64,000 bases of DNA from the NCBI RefSeq assembly GCF_013410655.1, contig NZ_JACCFP010000001.1, forward strand, positions 124,001-188,000. Direction: 5' to 3'. Both the position numbers and the translations under genes were made by a program. This DNA is from Nocardioides thalensis (GTDB taxonomy: Bacteria > Actinomycetota > Actinomycetes > Propionibacteriales > Nocardioidaceae). This document shows positions 1 to 8,538 of this stretch, piece by piece. Position 1 is the first letter of the stretch. Each line of letters opens with the position of its first letter. The notes beneath the pieces were generated by a model. It saw only the letters and a list, made by a program, of their open reading frames with translations. It did no database searches and was not told the DNA's origin.

Positions 1-84
1 GGGTGCAGTGTGTCACGTCGAGGGCGGTCGCCGAGGCGTGCCCGGCTCGTGATCGCGCGCTTCCTGAGGTCCAAAATGACGACC
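1..84. other. window edge, no gene recognised
   Basis: I see no coding frame or RNA gene that I can support in these bases. They lie downstream of the tRNA-Pro gene and may belong to the end or promoter of a gene outside the window. Confidence 0.4.
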
Positions 85-113
85 GCCCGGCACCCACCGG
101 AGTGGGGCCGGGC
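85..113 (-). terminator. intrinsic terminator of tRNA-Pro
   Basis: An inverted repeat has outer arms GCCCGG/CCGGGC and inner arms CCCAC/GTGGG around a four-base loop. Read on the minus strand it follows the tRNA by a few bases and is followed by a short T-rich run (CATTTTGG), as expected for a factor-independent terminator. Confidence 0.7.
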
Positions 114-119
114 GACTGG

Positions 120-193
120 TCGGGCTGACAGGATTTGAACCTGCGGCCTCCTCGTCCCGAACGAGGCGCGCTACCAAACTGCGCCACAGCCCG
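120..193 (-). tRNA. tRNA-Pro (anticodon CGG)
   Basis: Read on the minus strand this folds as a full cloverleaf. The acceptor arms are CGGGCTG/CAGCCCG, the anticodon stem is CCTCG/CGAGG around a TTCGGGA loop, and the T-loop is GTTCAAATC. The loop gives anticodon CGG, decoding CCG, a heavily used proline codon in this GC-rich genome. The CCA end is not encoded; the discriminator base is A. A hairpin terminator follows immediately. Confidence 0.95.
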
Positions 194-254
194 ATGTGCT
201 CCGCGGGTGGCGGCTCACAAGGCCCAGAGCGTACCGGAGCGGCGTGATCGGTCC

Positions 255-1208
255 CTAATCGGGCTCAGCCTCGGTCCCGGGCGTCAGCGTGAGCAGCGTG
301 GCCTCGGGCCGGCAGGCCACCCGGACCTGCGCGTAGGGGCTGGTGCCGAGCCCGGCCGACACGTGCAGCCAGGCCGATCCCGGGTCGCCGGGGCGGGATG
401 CGGCGGGGTGCCGGTGGAGGCCGCTGGCCCGCTCAGGGTCCAGGTCGCAGTTGGTGGTCAGCGCCCGGCTCGGCCGGCCCGGCCCGCGCGGCAGGCGGAC
501 CTGCCCGCCGTGGGTGTGCCCGGCGAGCACCGCGTCGTAGCCGTCGGCGGCGAACTGGTCCAGGACCCGCAGGTACGGCGCGTGCGTCACCCCGAGCCGC
601 AGGTCGGCGTCAGGATCCGCCGGACCGGCGACGGCGCCCAGGTCGTCGTACTCGAGGTGCGGGTCGTCGACCCCCGCGAACGCGATCCGTGCCTCGCCGG
701 CGTCGAGCTGGGCCCGCCGGTTGGTCAGGTCGAGCCAGCCGGCTCCAGCAAGGCCCTTGGTGAGCTCGCCCCACGGCAGCTGCGGCACCGACGTGTGCCG
801 CTTGCCGGAGTCCGGGAGCAGGTAGACGAACGGGTTGCGGAAGCTCGGCGAGAAGTAGTCGTTGGAGCCGTGCACGAACACCCCGGGCCGGTCGAGCAGC
901 GGCCCGAGCGCGTCGAGCACGAACGGCACGGCGTCCTTGTGGGCGAGGTTGTCGCCGGTGTCGACGACGAGGTCGGGCTCGAGGTCGGCGAGTCGCCGCA
1001 CCCATTCCTGCTTGCGGCGCTGGCCCGGCGTCATGTGGAGGTCGCTCAGGTGCAGCACCCGCAGCGGCCGCATCCCCGCCGGCAGGGCGGCCGCCTCGAC
1101 CTCGCGGAGCGTGTACTGCCGGGTCTCCCTGACGGCGTACGCCGTGACCGCGGCGCCGGCGGTGACGCCCGCCCCTGCCAACGCCCCGAGAGCTCGCACG
1201 AATCCCAC
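255..1208 (-). CDS. membrane-anchored metallophosphoesterase (Rv3683-like)
   Basis: Calcineurin-like phosphoesterase of about 317 residues. The motifs run in family order: SDLH (Asp56/His58), VDTGDN, a GSND variant of GNHD, and AGHTHGGQ near the C-terminus. These bind two metal ions. An Ala/Gly/Val-rich N-terminal helix (about residues 4-24) suggests a membrane anchor, with the enzyme probably on the outer face. I chose the GTG at 1208; a GTG at 1226 is an alternative, and an ATG at 1247 would overlap the divergent gene's start. In mycobacteria the orthologous gene also lies beside ponA2. The substrate is unknown; related enzymes act on UDP-diacylglucosamine or phosphodiesters. Confidence 0.85.
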   Translation of the reverse strand: MGFVRALGALAGAGVTAGAAVTAYAVRETRQYTLREVEAAALPAGMRPLRVLHLSDLHMTPGQRRKQEWVRRLADLEPDLVVDTGDNLAHKDAVPFVLDALGPLLDRPGVFVHGSNDYFSPSFRNPFVYLLPDSGKRHTSVPQLPWGELTKGLAGAGWLDLTNRRAQLDAGEARIAFAGVDDPHLEYDDLGAVAGPADPDADLRLGVTHAPYLRVLDQFAADGYDAVLAGHTHGGQVRLPRGPGRPSRALTTNCDLDPERASGLHRHPAASRPGDPGSAWLHVSAGLGTSPYAQVRVACRPEATLLTLTPGTEAEPD

Positions 1209-1245
1209 GCGGACAGGTTTCCACACGACCGGCAGAATGCTCACC

Positions 1246-1704
1246 ATGAGCACCCTCAAGGACCGCCTCCGCGCCGACCTGACCGCCGCGATGAAGGCAC
1301 GCGACGAGCTGCGCTCCGGCACGCTGCGGATGATCCTCACCTCCGTCACCAACGCCGAGGTCGCGGGCAAGGTGGCGAAGGAGCTCACCGACGACGAGAT
1401 CATCGGAGTGCTGTCGTCCGAGGCGAAGAAGCGCCGCGAGGCCGCGGTGGCGTTCGAGGAGGGTGGCCGCCCGGAGAGCGCGGCCAAGGAGCGCGCCGAG
1501 GCGGGCGTCATCGCCGACTACCTGCCCCAGCAGCTCTCTCCCGAGGAGATCTCGAAGATCGTCACCGCAGCGGTCGAGCAGCTCGACGCTGCCGGTGCAG
1601 GCCCGAAGGCGATGGGCAAGGTGATGGGTGTCGTCCAGCCGCAGGTCAAGGGCCGGGCCGACGGCGCCGCCGTCGCCGCGGAGGTACGCCGGCAGCTGGG
1701 CTGA
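1246..1704 (+). CDS. GatB/YqeY domain protein
   Basis: A 152-residue alpha-helical protein of the YqeY family, starting MSTLKDRLRADL and ending with the ADGAAVAAEVRRQLG helix typical of the GatB C-terminal (tRNA-binding-like) domain. The family resembles the tail of the aspartyl/glutamyl-tRNA amidotransferase B subunit, but stand-alone members have no proven amidase role. Length is normal (about 150). It is divergent from the phosphoesterase and convergent with ponA2, whose stop is 11 bp away, so no long terminator fits between them. Confidence 0.9.
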   Translation: MSTLKDRLRADLTAAMKARDELRSGTLRMILTSVTNAEVAGKVAKELTDDEIIGVLSSEAKKRREAAVAFEEGGRPESAAKERAEAGVIADYLPQQLSPEEISKIVTAAVEQLDAAGAGPKAMGKVMGVVQPQVKGRADGAAVAAEVRRQLG

Positions 1705-1715
1705 GCGAGGCGCGC

Positions 1716-4118
1716 TCAGCCGTTCCCGCGGCCTCCGTTGCCGTTCCCGTTCCCGTTGCCGTTGTTGCCGTTGCCACCGCCGTTGCCGCCACCGCCGTTG
1801 CCGCCGCCACCGTTGTTGTCCTTCTTGGGCGGCCGCGCGGGCGTGCCGTCGGAGACGTAGATCGTCACGGTGTCACCCGAGCCGAGCGTCTCGCCGGCTC
1901 CGTGACTCGTGTAGGCGACGGTGCCGCGCGGGCAGCTGGAGTTGACGTACGGCCCGGTGACCGCGGAGAAGCCGGCGCCCTCGAGCGTCGCCTCCGCACC
2001 GGAGATCGACGAGCACGGCGCGACGTACGGGACCTCGATGAGGACACCCGCGATGTCGGCCGAGTCGGGCTGCACGAACGTCTCGTCCTCGAGGTAGGCC
2101 GCGATCTCGCGGAACGCGGTGCCCCAGATGGGCGCCGCCGTACCGGAGCCGGACGTGCTGTAACGGGTGTAGCCGCCGATGACCTTGCCCTCGATCGTCT
2201 CCGGCTCCCCGGCCTCGTTGACGCCCGCGACCATCGCCGCACCGGCGAGGTTCGGCGTGTAGCCGGTGAACCACACGGCGGTGTTGTCGGACGTGGTGCC
2301 CGTCTTGCCGGCGGCCTCCTGGCCCGGGTGCCAGTCGTCGGCGAAGCCGCCCGGGTCGATGACACCCTGGAGCACGTCGTTGACGGCGTCGGCGACGGGG
2401 CCGGGCAACACCTGGGTGCAGTGGGGGTCGTACTCCTTGAGCACGTTGCCGTCGGCGTCCTCGATCTTGACCACCGGGCGCGACTCGCAGTGTTGGCCCC
2501 GGGCGGCGAACGTCGCGTAGGCCTCGGCCATCGCGAGCGGGCTGACGTCGGCGATGCCGAGCACGAAGGAGGGCTTGATCCAGTCCTCGCTGAGGTTGAG
2601 GCCGAGGTCGTTGGCCAGCTTCCACGGTGCGCAGATGCCGGTGCGCTCCTCGAGCAGCGCGAAGAACGTGTTCACGGACAGCTGGGTGCCGCTGTAGAGG
2701 TTCACGGTGTGCCCGGAGAAGTCGTAGTTGCTGACGTCCCAGACGCTGCTGCTCTGGTAGTAGCCGTCGCAGGTCTTGAAGCGGTTCTCGGCGATGTTCA
2801 TGGTGCCCGGCACCGACTTCGTCCAGGTCAGCGGGATGCCCTGGTCGATGGCCGATGCCAGCACGAACGGCTTGAACGTCGATCCGGACTGGAAGCCGCG
2901 CGCGTTGCCCAGCGCCGGCGGGACGGTGTAGTTGAGATAGGTCTGTCCCGCCGCGGTGTCGGCGCCCATCGGTCGCGACTGGGCGACGGCCTTGACCTCG
3001 CCCGTCCCGGGCTGGACCAGGGCGAGCGCCCCGATCGCGCCTTCGCGCGGGAAGACGTTGGCCGAGACGGCCCGCTGGGCGGAGTCCTGCATGCGCGTGT
3101 CGATCGTCGTGGTGATCGTCAGGCCGCCGCTGCGCACCAGGCGCAGCCGCTCGGCCGGCGTGCGACCCAGGTCGGGGTCCTTCTTGAGGTAGGCGAGGAC
3201 GTAGTCGCAGAAGAACGGCGCCCGCGAGCTCACGCAGCCGTTGCTCATCGGCTGGGGGTCGAGCTGGAGACCCTGCTTCTTGACCTCCTCGGCCTTCTCC
3301 TCGGAGATGACGTTGAGCTCGGCCATCCGGTCCAGGACGATGTCGCGCCGTTCGCGCGCCGCCTGCGGGTTCTCGACCGGGTTGAACGCCTCGGGGCTCT
3401 GCACCAGGCCGGCGAGGAGAGCCGACTGCTGGAGGTCGAGGTCCTTGGCGTTGATGCCGAAGTAGTGCTGTGCCGCGGCCTGGATGCCGTGAGCGCTGTC
3501 GCCGAAGTAGGCCGTGTTGAGGTAGCGCTCCAGGATCCAGTCCTTGGTGTGCTCCTTCTCCAGCGCGATCGCGTAGCGCAGCTCGCGCAGCTTGCGCGCG
3601 TAGGTGTCGTCGGTCGCCGCCTCCTCGGCCTCCTCGTCGCCGGCCAGGAGAGCCTGGTTCTGGAGGGTGAGCTTGACCAGCTGCTGCGTGATGGACGACC
3701 CGCCCTGGACCACCCCGTTGGCGGCCTGGTTGGTGAAGAGCGCGCGGAGCGTGCCCTTGATGTCGAGCGCACCGTGCTGGTAGAAGCGGTAGTCCTCGAT
3801 CGCGACGATCGCCTTCGTCATGATCCGGGAGATGTTGACCAGGTCGACGTTGATGCGGTTCTGGTCGTAGACCGTCGCGATCGTGTTGCCGGCCTTGTCG
3901 AGGATCGTGGTCCGCTGCGGCAGCTGCTCGGTCTCGAGCTCCTGCGGCAGGTCGTCGATCGACTCCGACACGTTGCGGGCGGCGAAGCCCAGCACGCCGG
4001 CGAACGGGATCGCGAGCCCCGAGACCACCACGCCGAGGACGGCGGCGACGATGAGCATGACCCCCAGGTGGGAGGCCACCTTGGGGGCGCCGAGGCGGTC
4101 GGGCCGGGACTTTGACAT
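1716..4118 (-). CDS. ponA2: bifunctional penicillin-binding protein, PonA2 type, with PASTA domain
   Basis: Class A PBP of 800 residues that polymerises and cross-links peptidoglycan outside the membrane. A short cytoplasmic start is followed by one membrane helix (about 18-43). The GT51 glycosyltransferase has Glu108 in EDYRFYQHG and the QGGSSITQQ motif. The transpeptidase has the acyl-ester serine Ser413 in STFK and the KTGTT motif (Lys605). A single PASTA domain follows, with two Cys that could pair. The last 30 or so residues are almost only Gly and Asn. A metallophosphoesterase on one side and whiB4 on the other match the mycobacterial ponA2 locus. I start at ATG 4118 because a TACCCT -10 box lies 7 nt upstream. 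Confidence 0.95.
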   Translation of the reverse strand: MSKSRPDRLGAPKVASHLGVMLIVAAVLGVVVSGLAIPFAGVLGFAARNVSESIDDLPQELETEQLPQRTTILDKAGNTIATVYDQNRINVDLVNISRIMTKAIVAIEDYRFYQHGALDIKGTLRALFTNQAANGVVQGGSSITQQLVKLTLQNQALLAGDEEAEEAATDDTYARKLRELRYAIALEKEHTKDWILERYLNTAYFGDSAHGIQAAAQHYFGINAKDLDLQQSALLAGLVQSPEAFNPVENPQAARERRDIVLDRMAELNVISEEKAEEVKKQGLQLDPQPMSNGCVSSRAPFFCDYVLAYLKKDPDLGRTPAERLRLVRSGGLTITTTIDTRMQDSAQRAVSANVFPREGAIGALALVQPGTGEVKAVAQSRPMGADTAAGQTYLNYTVPPALGNARGFQSGSTFKPFVLASAIDQGIPLTWTKSVPGTMNIAENRFKTCDGYYQSSSVWDVSNYDFSGHTVNLYSGTQLSVNTFFALLEERTGICAPWKLANDLGLNLSEDWIKPSFVLGIADVSPLAMAEAYATFAARGQHCESRPVVKIEDADGNVLKEYDPHCTQVLPGPVADAVNDVLQGVIDPGGFADDWHPGQEAAGKTGTTSDNTAVWFTGYTPNLAGAAMVAGVNEAGEPETIEGKVIGGYTRYSTSGSGTAAPIWGTAFREIAAYLEDETFVQPDSADIAGVLIEVPYVAPCSSISGAEATLEGAGFSAVTGPYVNSSCPRGTVAYTSHGAGETLGSGDTVTIYVSDGTPARPPKKDNNGGGGNGGGGNGGGNGNNGNGNGNGNGGRGNG

Positions 4119-4125
4119 GGCCCCT

Positions 4126-4131
4126 AGGGTA
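4126..4131 (-). promoter_or_regulatory. -10 box of ponA2, leaderless
   Basis: Minus-strand TACCCT lies 7 nt before the ATG, with no Shine-Dalgarno sequence between. Transcription is likely to begin at the start codon. Confidence 0.55.
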
Positions 4132-4243
4132 CGTCGGCGCACCCCGCGCACCGTGCCCGCCGTGGATCTAGTCCGTTGTGACTAGACAGTTGATTCCTAA
4201 GAGCGATGTCTTTTTGGGACCCGTGCCTTTACCTTTATGCCCT

Positions 4244-4283
4244 GAGAAGGGACCAGCGACGCTGTGGGGGCGTCACCCTTCTC
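4244..4283 (+). promoter_or_regulatory. stem-loop in the whiB4 leader
   Basis: Outer arms GAGAAGGG (4244-4251) and CCCTTCTC (4276-4283) are perfectly complementary, as are inner arms GACGC and GCGTC. The loop is TGTGGGG. The structure ends 16 bases before the ATG, just upstream of the GTGGGG ribosome-binding segment. It could shape mRNA stability or translation of the redox regulator; there is no T-run, so it is not a classical terminator. Confidence 0.55.
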
Positions 4284-4299
4284 GCAGAGTGGGGACAAC

Positions 4300-4590
4300 A
4301 TGTGGGTCGAAGAATGGGCCATGCGCGCAGCGTGTCGTGAAACGGCTAAGCCGGACGAGCTGTTCGTCAAAGGGGCCGAGCAGAACCAGGCCAAGCAGGT
4401 GTGCCAGGGGTGCGTCGTTCGCACCGAGTGCCTTGCCGAGGCGCTGGACAACCAGATCGAGTGGGGCGTCTGGGGCGGAATGACCGAGCGGGAGCGTCGT
4501 GCGCTCCTGCGGCGTCACCCCAACGCGTCGTGGCGCAACGTCCTCGAGACGGCGCGCACCAAGGCGCAGCAGAAGGCCGTCACCGCCTGA
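4300..4590 (+). CDS. whiB4: WhiB-family Fe-S transcription factor, WhiB4 type
   Basis: A 96-residue Wbl protein. Four cysteines (12, 35, 38, 44) in a C-x22-C-x2-C-x5-C pattern ligate a [4Fe-4S] cluster. The GVWGGM turn (56-61) and the basic RERRALLRRHP stretch follow as in the family. The KPDELFVKGA and ALDN..EWGVWGGMTERERRALL segments are those of mycobacterial WhiB4, which senses redox/NO and controls oxidative-stress genes. Position between ponA2 and two ArsA-like ATPases is the same as in M. tuberculosis. The ATG at 4300 is chosen over an in-frame ATG 36 bp upstream because the latter falls inside the leader stem-loop. Confidence 0.93.
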   Translation: MWVEEWAMRAACRETAKPDELFVKGAEQNQAKQVCQGCVVRTECLAEALDNQIEWGVWGGMTERERRALLRRHPNASWRNVLETARTKAQQKAVTA

Positions 4591-4615
4591 TCCTTCCGCG
4601 AGGTCGGACCTGACC

Positions 4616-4656
4616 TCCTGACGACGACCGGATCGGTCGGCGCCGGGTCGTCAGGA
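4616..4656. terminator. bidirectional hairpin between whiB4 and ArsA-like ATPase
   Basis: Ten-base arms TCCTGACGAC (4616-4625) and GTCGTCAGGA (4647-4656) pair perfectly. The right arm contains the stop codon of the convergent ATPase gene. No strong T-run is present, which is usual for high-GC actinobacteria. Confidence 0.6.
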
Positions 4657-5817
4657 TCGGCCGGCGAGGAGGTCGCCGACGCGGCGCAGGCCGTCGAGGT
4701 CGTGCACGTCGCCGGCGAGCGCCGGTACGACGGCCGCGGGCACCTGCGGGTGCGCCACGGCGAACTGCTCGCGCAGCCTGCGCTCCCGCTCGACCATGTG
4801 GACCCGGTCCGCGTGCAGCCGGAGCAGCCCGGCCGTCAGCGACTGCGGCAAGCGCGCGGCGCCGGCGAGCGCCTCCTCCGCGGAGAGCGTGCCGCCCGGG
4901 TCGGGGCTGGCCCGGTTGACGACGAGGCCGGCCAGCGGCATGTCGTCCTCGGTGAGCCGCTCGACGAAGTACGCCGCCTCGCGCAGCGCGTCGGCCTCGG
5001 GCGCCGCCACCACCAGGAACGCCGTGCCGTCGGCCTGGAGCAGTGAGTACGTGCGCTGCGCCCGCTGCCGGAAGCCGCCGAAGACGGTGTCGAGCGCGGT
5101 GATGAACGTCTGCAGGTCCTTGAGGAACTGCGCGCCCAGGATCTTCGTCATCGCACCCGTCACCAGGCCCACGCCTGCGGTCATCAACCTCGCCGGACCG
5201 CGCGCCGGCGCGAGCAGCATCCGCACGAACCGGCCGTCGAGGAAGCTCGACAGCCGCTCGGGCGCGTCGAGGAAGTCGAGTGCCGACCGCGAGGGCGGGG
5301 TGTCGACGACGATCAGGTCGTACTGGCCGGTCTCGACCACGCAGTCGCGGTGGATCTGGCCGAGCTTCTCCATCGCCATGTACTCCTGCGTGCCCGCGAA
5401 CGAGCTCGACAGCGCGATGTAGAACGGGTTGGCCAGGATCTGCTTCGCCTTCTCCGGGCTGGCCTGCGACTCGACCACCTCGTCGAAGGTGCGCTTCATG
5501 TCGAGCATCATCGCGTCGAGGCTCCCGGACCCCGCGACGCCCTGGACGGGCCGGGGGGTGTTGTCGAGCTCCTCGATGCCCATCGACTGCGCCAGCCGTC
5601 GGGCGGGATCGATCGTGAGCACGACGACCTTGCGCCCCCGCTCGGCCGCGCGCAGGGCGAGGGCCGCCGACGTGGTGGTCTTGCCGACGCCGCCGGACCC
5701 GCAGCAGACGATGATCCCCGTCCCCGGGTCGTCGATCAGGGCGTCGACGTCGAGCTCACCGGCGTGCTTCCCGGAGGGTCCGACGCGGACCCGGGACCGT
5801 CGTGCCGCCGCGCTCAT
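4651..5817 (-). CDS. ArsA/GET3-like ATPase (Rv3680-like)
   Basis: A 388-residue P-loop ATPase of the anion-transporting ArsA family. The deviant Walker A motif GSGGVGKTT is at residues 40-48, followed by TIDPARRLAQ and the switch-II-like VDTPPSRSALDF. It probably works as a heterodimer with the next gene upstream, whose stop it overlaps by ATGA. In M. tuberculosis the pair Rv3679/Rv3680 (lengths near 340 and 386) forms such a complex and affects glycerol and NO tolerance; it does not transport arsenite. No arsB is nearby, which also argues against arsenic efflux. Confidence 0.88.
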   Translation of the reverse strand: MSAAARRSRVRVGPSGKHAGELDVDALIDDPGTGIIVCCGSGGVGKTTTSAALALRAAERGRKVVVLTIDPARRLAQSMGIEELDNTPRPVQGVAGSGSLDAMMLDMKRTFDEVVESQASPEKAKQILANPFYIALSSSFAGTQEYMAMEKLGQIHRDCVVETGQYDLIVVDTPPSRSALDFLDAPERLSSFLDGRFVRMLLAPARGPARLMTAGVGLVTGAMTKILGAQFLKDLQTFITALDTVFGGFRQRAQRTYSLLQADGTAFLVVAAPEADALREAAYFVERLTEDDMPLAGLVVNRASPDPGGTLSAEEALAGAARLPQSLTAGLLRLHADRVHMVERERRLREQFAVAHPQVPAAVVPALAGDVHDLDGLRRVGDLLAGRS

Positions 5818-6812
5818 GCAAGGCCCTGGGCGCGCAGGTGGCCGGCCAGCTCGTAGAGCGCGCCGAGGTCGATGCCGGCGGCGAGCCGGGGCAGCTCGTA
5901 GCTCGGAGCGTTGAGCCGCGCGACGATCTCGCGCTGGGAGTCCTCCAGGGCGCGGCGCACTGCGTGGTCCTGCGCCTCGGCGAGCAGGCCGTCGACCAGC
6001 GCGGCGTCGTGCTCGACGCCGGCGGCCTTGAGGTCCGCCTCGACGCGACCGCGGTCGAGCGCCCCGGCGCGGGCCGCGGCCAGGTCGTCGGGCGTCAGGT
6101 CCTTCGGCCGCACCTGGTTGACGATCACGCCGCCCACGGGCAGCCGCGCCGCCCGCAGCTCGGCGATGCCGTCGGCGGTCTCCTGCACGGGCATCTCCTC
6201 CAGCACGGTCACCAGGTGTACGGCGGTCCGGGGCGACCGGAAGAGCGTCATCATCGTGTCGGACTGCGCTTTCACCGGCCCGACCTTGGCCAGGCCGCCC
6301 ACCTCGCCGCCGACGTTGAGGAACTGCGCGATCCGCCCCGTCGGCGGCGCGTCGAGCACGACCGCGTCGTAGTCGATCGCGCCCTTGTTGCGGCTGTTGC
6401 GCTGCACGGCCTCGTAGACCTTGCCGCTGAGCAGCACGTCGCGGACGCCGGGCGCGATGGTGGTCGCGAACTCGATGAACCCGAACCGGTCGAGAGCTCG
6501 CCCGGCGCGGCCGAGCCGGTAGTACATGGCGAGGTACTCCAGGAGCGCCGACTCGGCGTCGATGTGCAGCGCGTGCACGACGCCGCGGCCCCCGGACTCG
6601 TTGGGCAGGCCGGTCGTCAGCCTCCGCTCTTCGTAGGGGAGCGGGTCGACGTCGAACATCCGGGCGATGCCCTGCCGGCCCTCGACCTCGCAGAGCAGCA
6701 CGTTCTTGCCGCGACCGGCGAGTGCGATCGCCAGCGCCGACGCCACCGTGGACTTGCCGGTGCCACCCTTCCCGGTGACCACGTGCAGTCGCACCTTCGG
6801 CCAGTCGCTCAC
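5814..6812 (-). CDS. ArsA/GET3-like ATPase (Rv3679-like)
   Basis: Partner ATPase of 332 residues and first gene of the two-gene operon. Walker A motif GKGGTGKST covers residues 14-22; LLCEVEGRQGIARMF and VLDAPPTGRIAQFLN correspond to the A-prime and switch II regions. The GTG start at 6812 is supported by TAGGCT six bases upstream. Like its partner it lacks the fused double-ATPase layout of classical ArsA, so a two-subunit complex is likely. The cellular client is unknown; Get3-type delivery of membrane proteins is one possibility. Confidence 0.88.
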   Translation of the reverse strand: MSDWPKVRLHVVTGKGGTGKSTVASALAIALAGRGKNVLLCEVEGRQGIARMFDVDPLPYEERRLTTGLPNESGGRGVVHALHIDAESALLEYLAMYYRLGRAGRALDRFGFIEFATTIAPGVRDVLLSGKVYEAVQRNSRNKGAIDYDAVVLDAPPTGRIAQFLNVGGEVGGLAKVGPVKAQSDTMMTLFRSPRTAVHLVTVLEEMPVQETADGIAELRAARLPVGGVIVNQVRPKDLTPDDLAAARAGALDRGRVEADLKAAGVEHDAALVDGLLAEAQDHAVRRALEDSQREIVARLNAPSYELPRLAAGIDLGALYELAGHLRAQGLA

Positions 6813-6818
6813 AGGGGC

Positions 6819-6824
6819 AGCCTA
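6819..6824 (-). promoter_or_regulatory. -10 box of the ArsA-like operon, leaderless
   Basis: Minus-strand TAGGCT lies 6 nt before the GTG at 6812. Confidence 0.55.
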
Positions 6825-6909
6825 GGACGTGCCGTGTGGGGCTCCGGGGGTGGAGAGTGTTTCCGGACGGCATGCCCGGGTACCGCAGCGACCGACCGGA
6901 GGAGACCAG

Positions 6910-8538
6910 ATGACCCAACTGACCGCCGAGGTCGACGCCGTCGTGATCGGCAGCGGGCCCAACGGTCTCGTCGCGGCGAACCTGCTGGCGGACGCCGGCT
7001 GGGACGTCGTCGTGCTCGAGGAGCAGGACCGGGTGGGCGGCGCCGTCGCGAGCGACAGCGCGGTGCGCGACGGCTTCGTGCACGACACGTTCAGCTCGTT
7101 CTACCCGCTCGCGGCGGTGAGCCCGACGATCCGGGGACTGGGCCTGGAGAGGCACGGGCTCGAGTGGGCGCACGCCCCGGCGGTGTTCGGCACGCCGTAC
7201 CGCGCCGGTGCCTGGGCGCTCGTGCACCCCGACCGCGACGACACCGCGGCCGCGCTCGAGGGCCTGCACCCCGGCGACGGCGACGCCTGGCTCGACCTGT
7301 GCCGCCAGTGGGACGCGATCGGCGAGCAGGTGATCGGCGCGCTGCTCGCGCCGTTCCCCCCGGTCAAAGCGGGCCTCGGCGCCGTCGCCCGACTGCGGGG
7401 CGCCGGCGGGCTCGACTTCGTGCGCGAGATCCTCGCGCCGATGCGGGAGGTCGCCGACCAGCGGTTCCGCAGCGACGGCGCGAAGATGCTGCTGGCCGCC
7501 AACGCGGGCCACGCCGACATCGCCATGGACGGCGTCGGCTCCACGGTCATGGGCTGGCTGCTGGCGATGATCGGCCAGCACCTCGGCTACCCGGTGCCCG
7601 TCGGTGGCGCCGGGGCGTTCTCGGGCGCGATGGCCCGCCGGCTCGAGGCCGCGGGGGGCCGGATCGTCACCGGCTGCCGCGTCGATCGGGTGGTCGTCCG
7701 CGACGGGCGCGCGGTCGCCGTACGGGCGGGCACGGAGGAGGTGCGCGTGCGGCAGGCGGTCGTCGCCGACGTGAGCGCGCCTGCCTTGTACGGCGAGCTC
7801 GTCGCCGAGCTCGACCTGCCGGCCCGGATCCGGCGGCGGATGACCCGCTTCAGCTGGGACCCCGGCACGATCAAGGTCGACTGGGCGCTCTCGGGGCCGG
7901 TGCCGTGGACGACCGCCCCGGCGAAGGCGCCCGGCACCGTGCACATCGCCGAGCGGATCGACGACCTCGCTCGACAGGGGGCGCAGATCGCCGACGGACT
8001 GGTGCCGGACCGCCCGTTCCTCCTCGTCGGCCAGATGGCCGCGGCCGACCCGACCCGGGCGCCCGAGGGCGCCGAGTCGCTGTGGGCCTACACGCACCTG
8101 CCGCACCTCGCCCGCGGCGACGCCGGCCCCGACGGCATCACCGGGAGCTGGGACGAGAGCGACGCCGAGCGGATGGCCGACCGCATGCAGCGCCGGATCG
8201 AGGACTACGCCCCCGGCTTCGCCGACCGGGTGCTCGCCCGGCGGGTGCTGGGCCCGCGGGAGATGCAGGCGCGCGACGCCAACCTCGTCAACGGCGCGCT
8301 CAACGGCGGTACGGCGAGCCTCCACCAGCAGCTGGTGTTCCGGCCCGTGCCGGGACTCGGCCGCGCCGAGACGCCGATCCGCGGGCTCTACCTCGGCTCC
8401 GCCTCCGCTCACCCGGGCGGCGGGGTCCACGGTGCCTGCGGGTCCAACGCCGCCCGGGCGGCGCTCGCGCACGCCCGCCTCCGCGGCCTGGTCGCCGCAC
8501 CCCGACGACTGGTCCACGAGCTGAGGAGCCCGCGATGA
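6910..8538 (+). CDS. FAD-dependent oxidoreductase, phytoene-desaturase/amine-oxidase-like
   Basis: A 542-residue flavoprotein. The dinucleotide-binding motif VVIGSGPNGLVAANLL comes near the N-terminus and VVLEEQDRVGGA follows as the second FAD strand. The C-terminal PGGGVHGACGSNAA motif is that of the CrtI/NAD(P)-FAD phytoene-dehydrogenase-like family. The real substrate is unknown; no carotenoid genes lie nearby. The ATG at 6910 has a good ribosome site (GGAGGA). It overlaps the next gene by ATGA, so the two are translationally coupled and may act on the same lipid or polyol substrate. Confidence 0.85.
   Translation: MTQLTAEVDAVVIGSGPNGLVAANLLADAGWDVVVLEEQDRVGGAVASDSAVRDGFVHDTFSSFYPLAAVSPTIRGLGLERHGLEWAHAPAVFGTPYRAGAWALVHPDRDDTAAALEGLHPGDGDAWLDLCRQWDAIGEQVIGALLAPFPPVKAGLGAVARLRGAGGLDFVREILAPMREVADQRFRSDGAKMLLAANAGHADIAMDGVGSTVMGWLLAMIGQHLGYPVPVGGAGAFSGAMARRLEAAGGRIVTGCRVDRVVVRDGRAVAVRAGTEEVRVRQAVVADVSAPALYGELVAELDLPARIRRRMTRFSWDPGTIKVDWALSGPVPWTTAPAKAPGTVHIAERIDDLARQGAQIADGLVPDRPFLLVGQMAAADPTRAPEGAESLWAYTHLPHLARGDAGPDGITGSWDESDAERMADRMQRRIEDYAPGFADRVLARRVLGPREMQARDANLVNGALNGGTASLHQQLVFRPVPGLGRAETPIRGLYLGSASAHPGGGVHGACGSNAARAALAHARLRGLVAAPRRLVHELRSPR

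Noticed and set aside
135..4115. Very long open frame (about 1,300 codons) on the plus strand
   Set aside because: It is antisense to the phosphoesterase and ponA2 genes, has low-complexity Arg/Gly/Val/Asp content and no domain. Such shadow frames arise from third-position GC bias.
4651..6812. Arsenite efflux system
   Set aside because: The two ATPases are ArsA-like, but there is no arsB, arsR or arsC, and the locus matches the Rv3679/Rv3680 pair.
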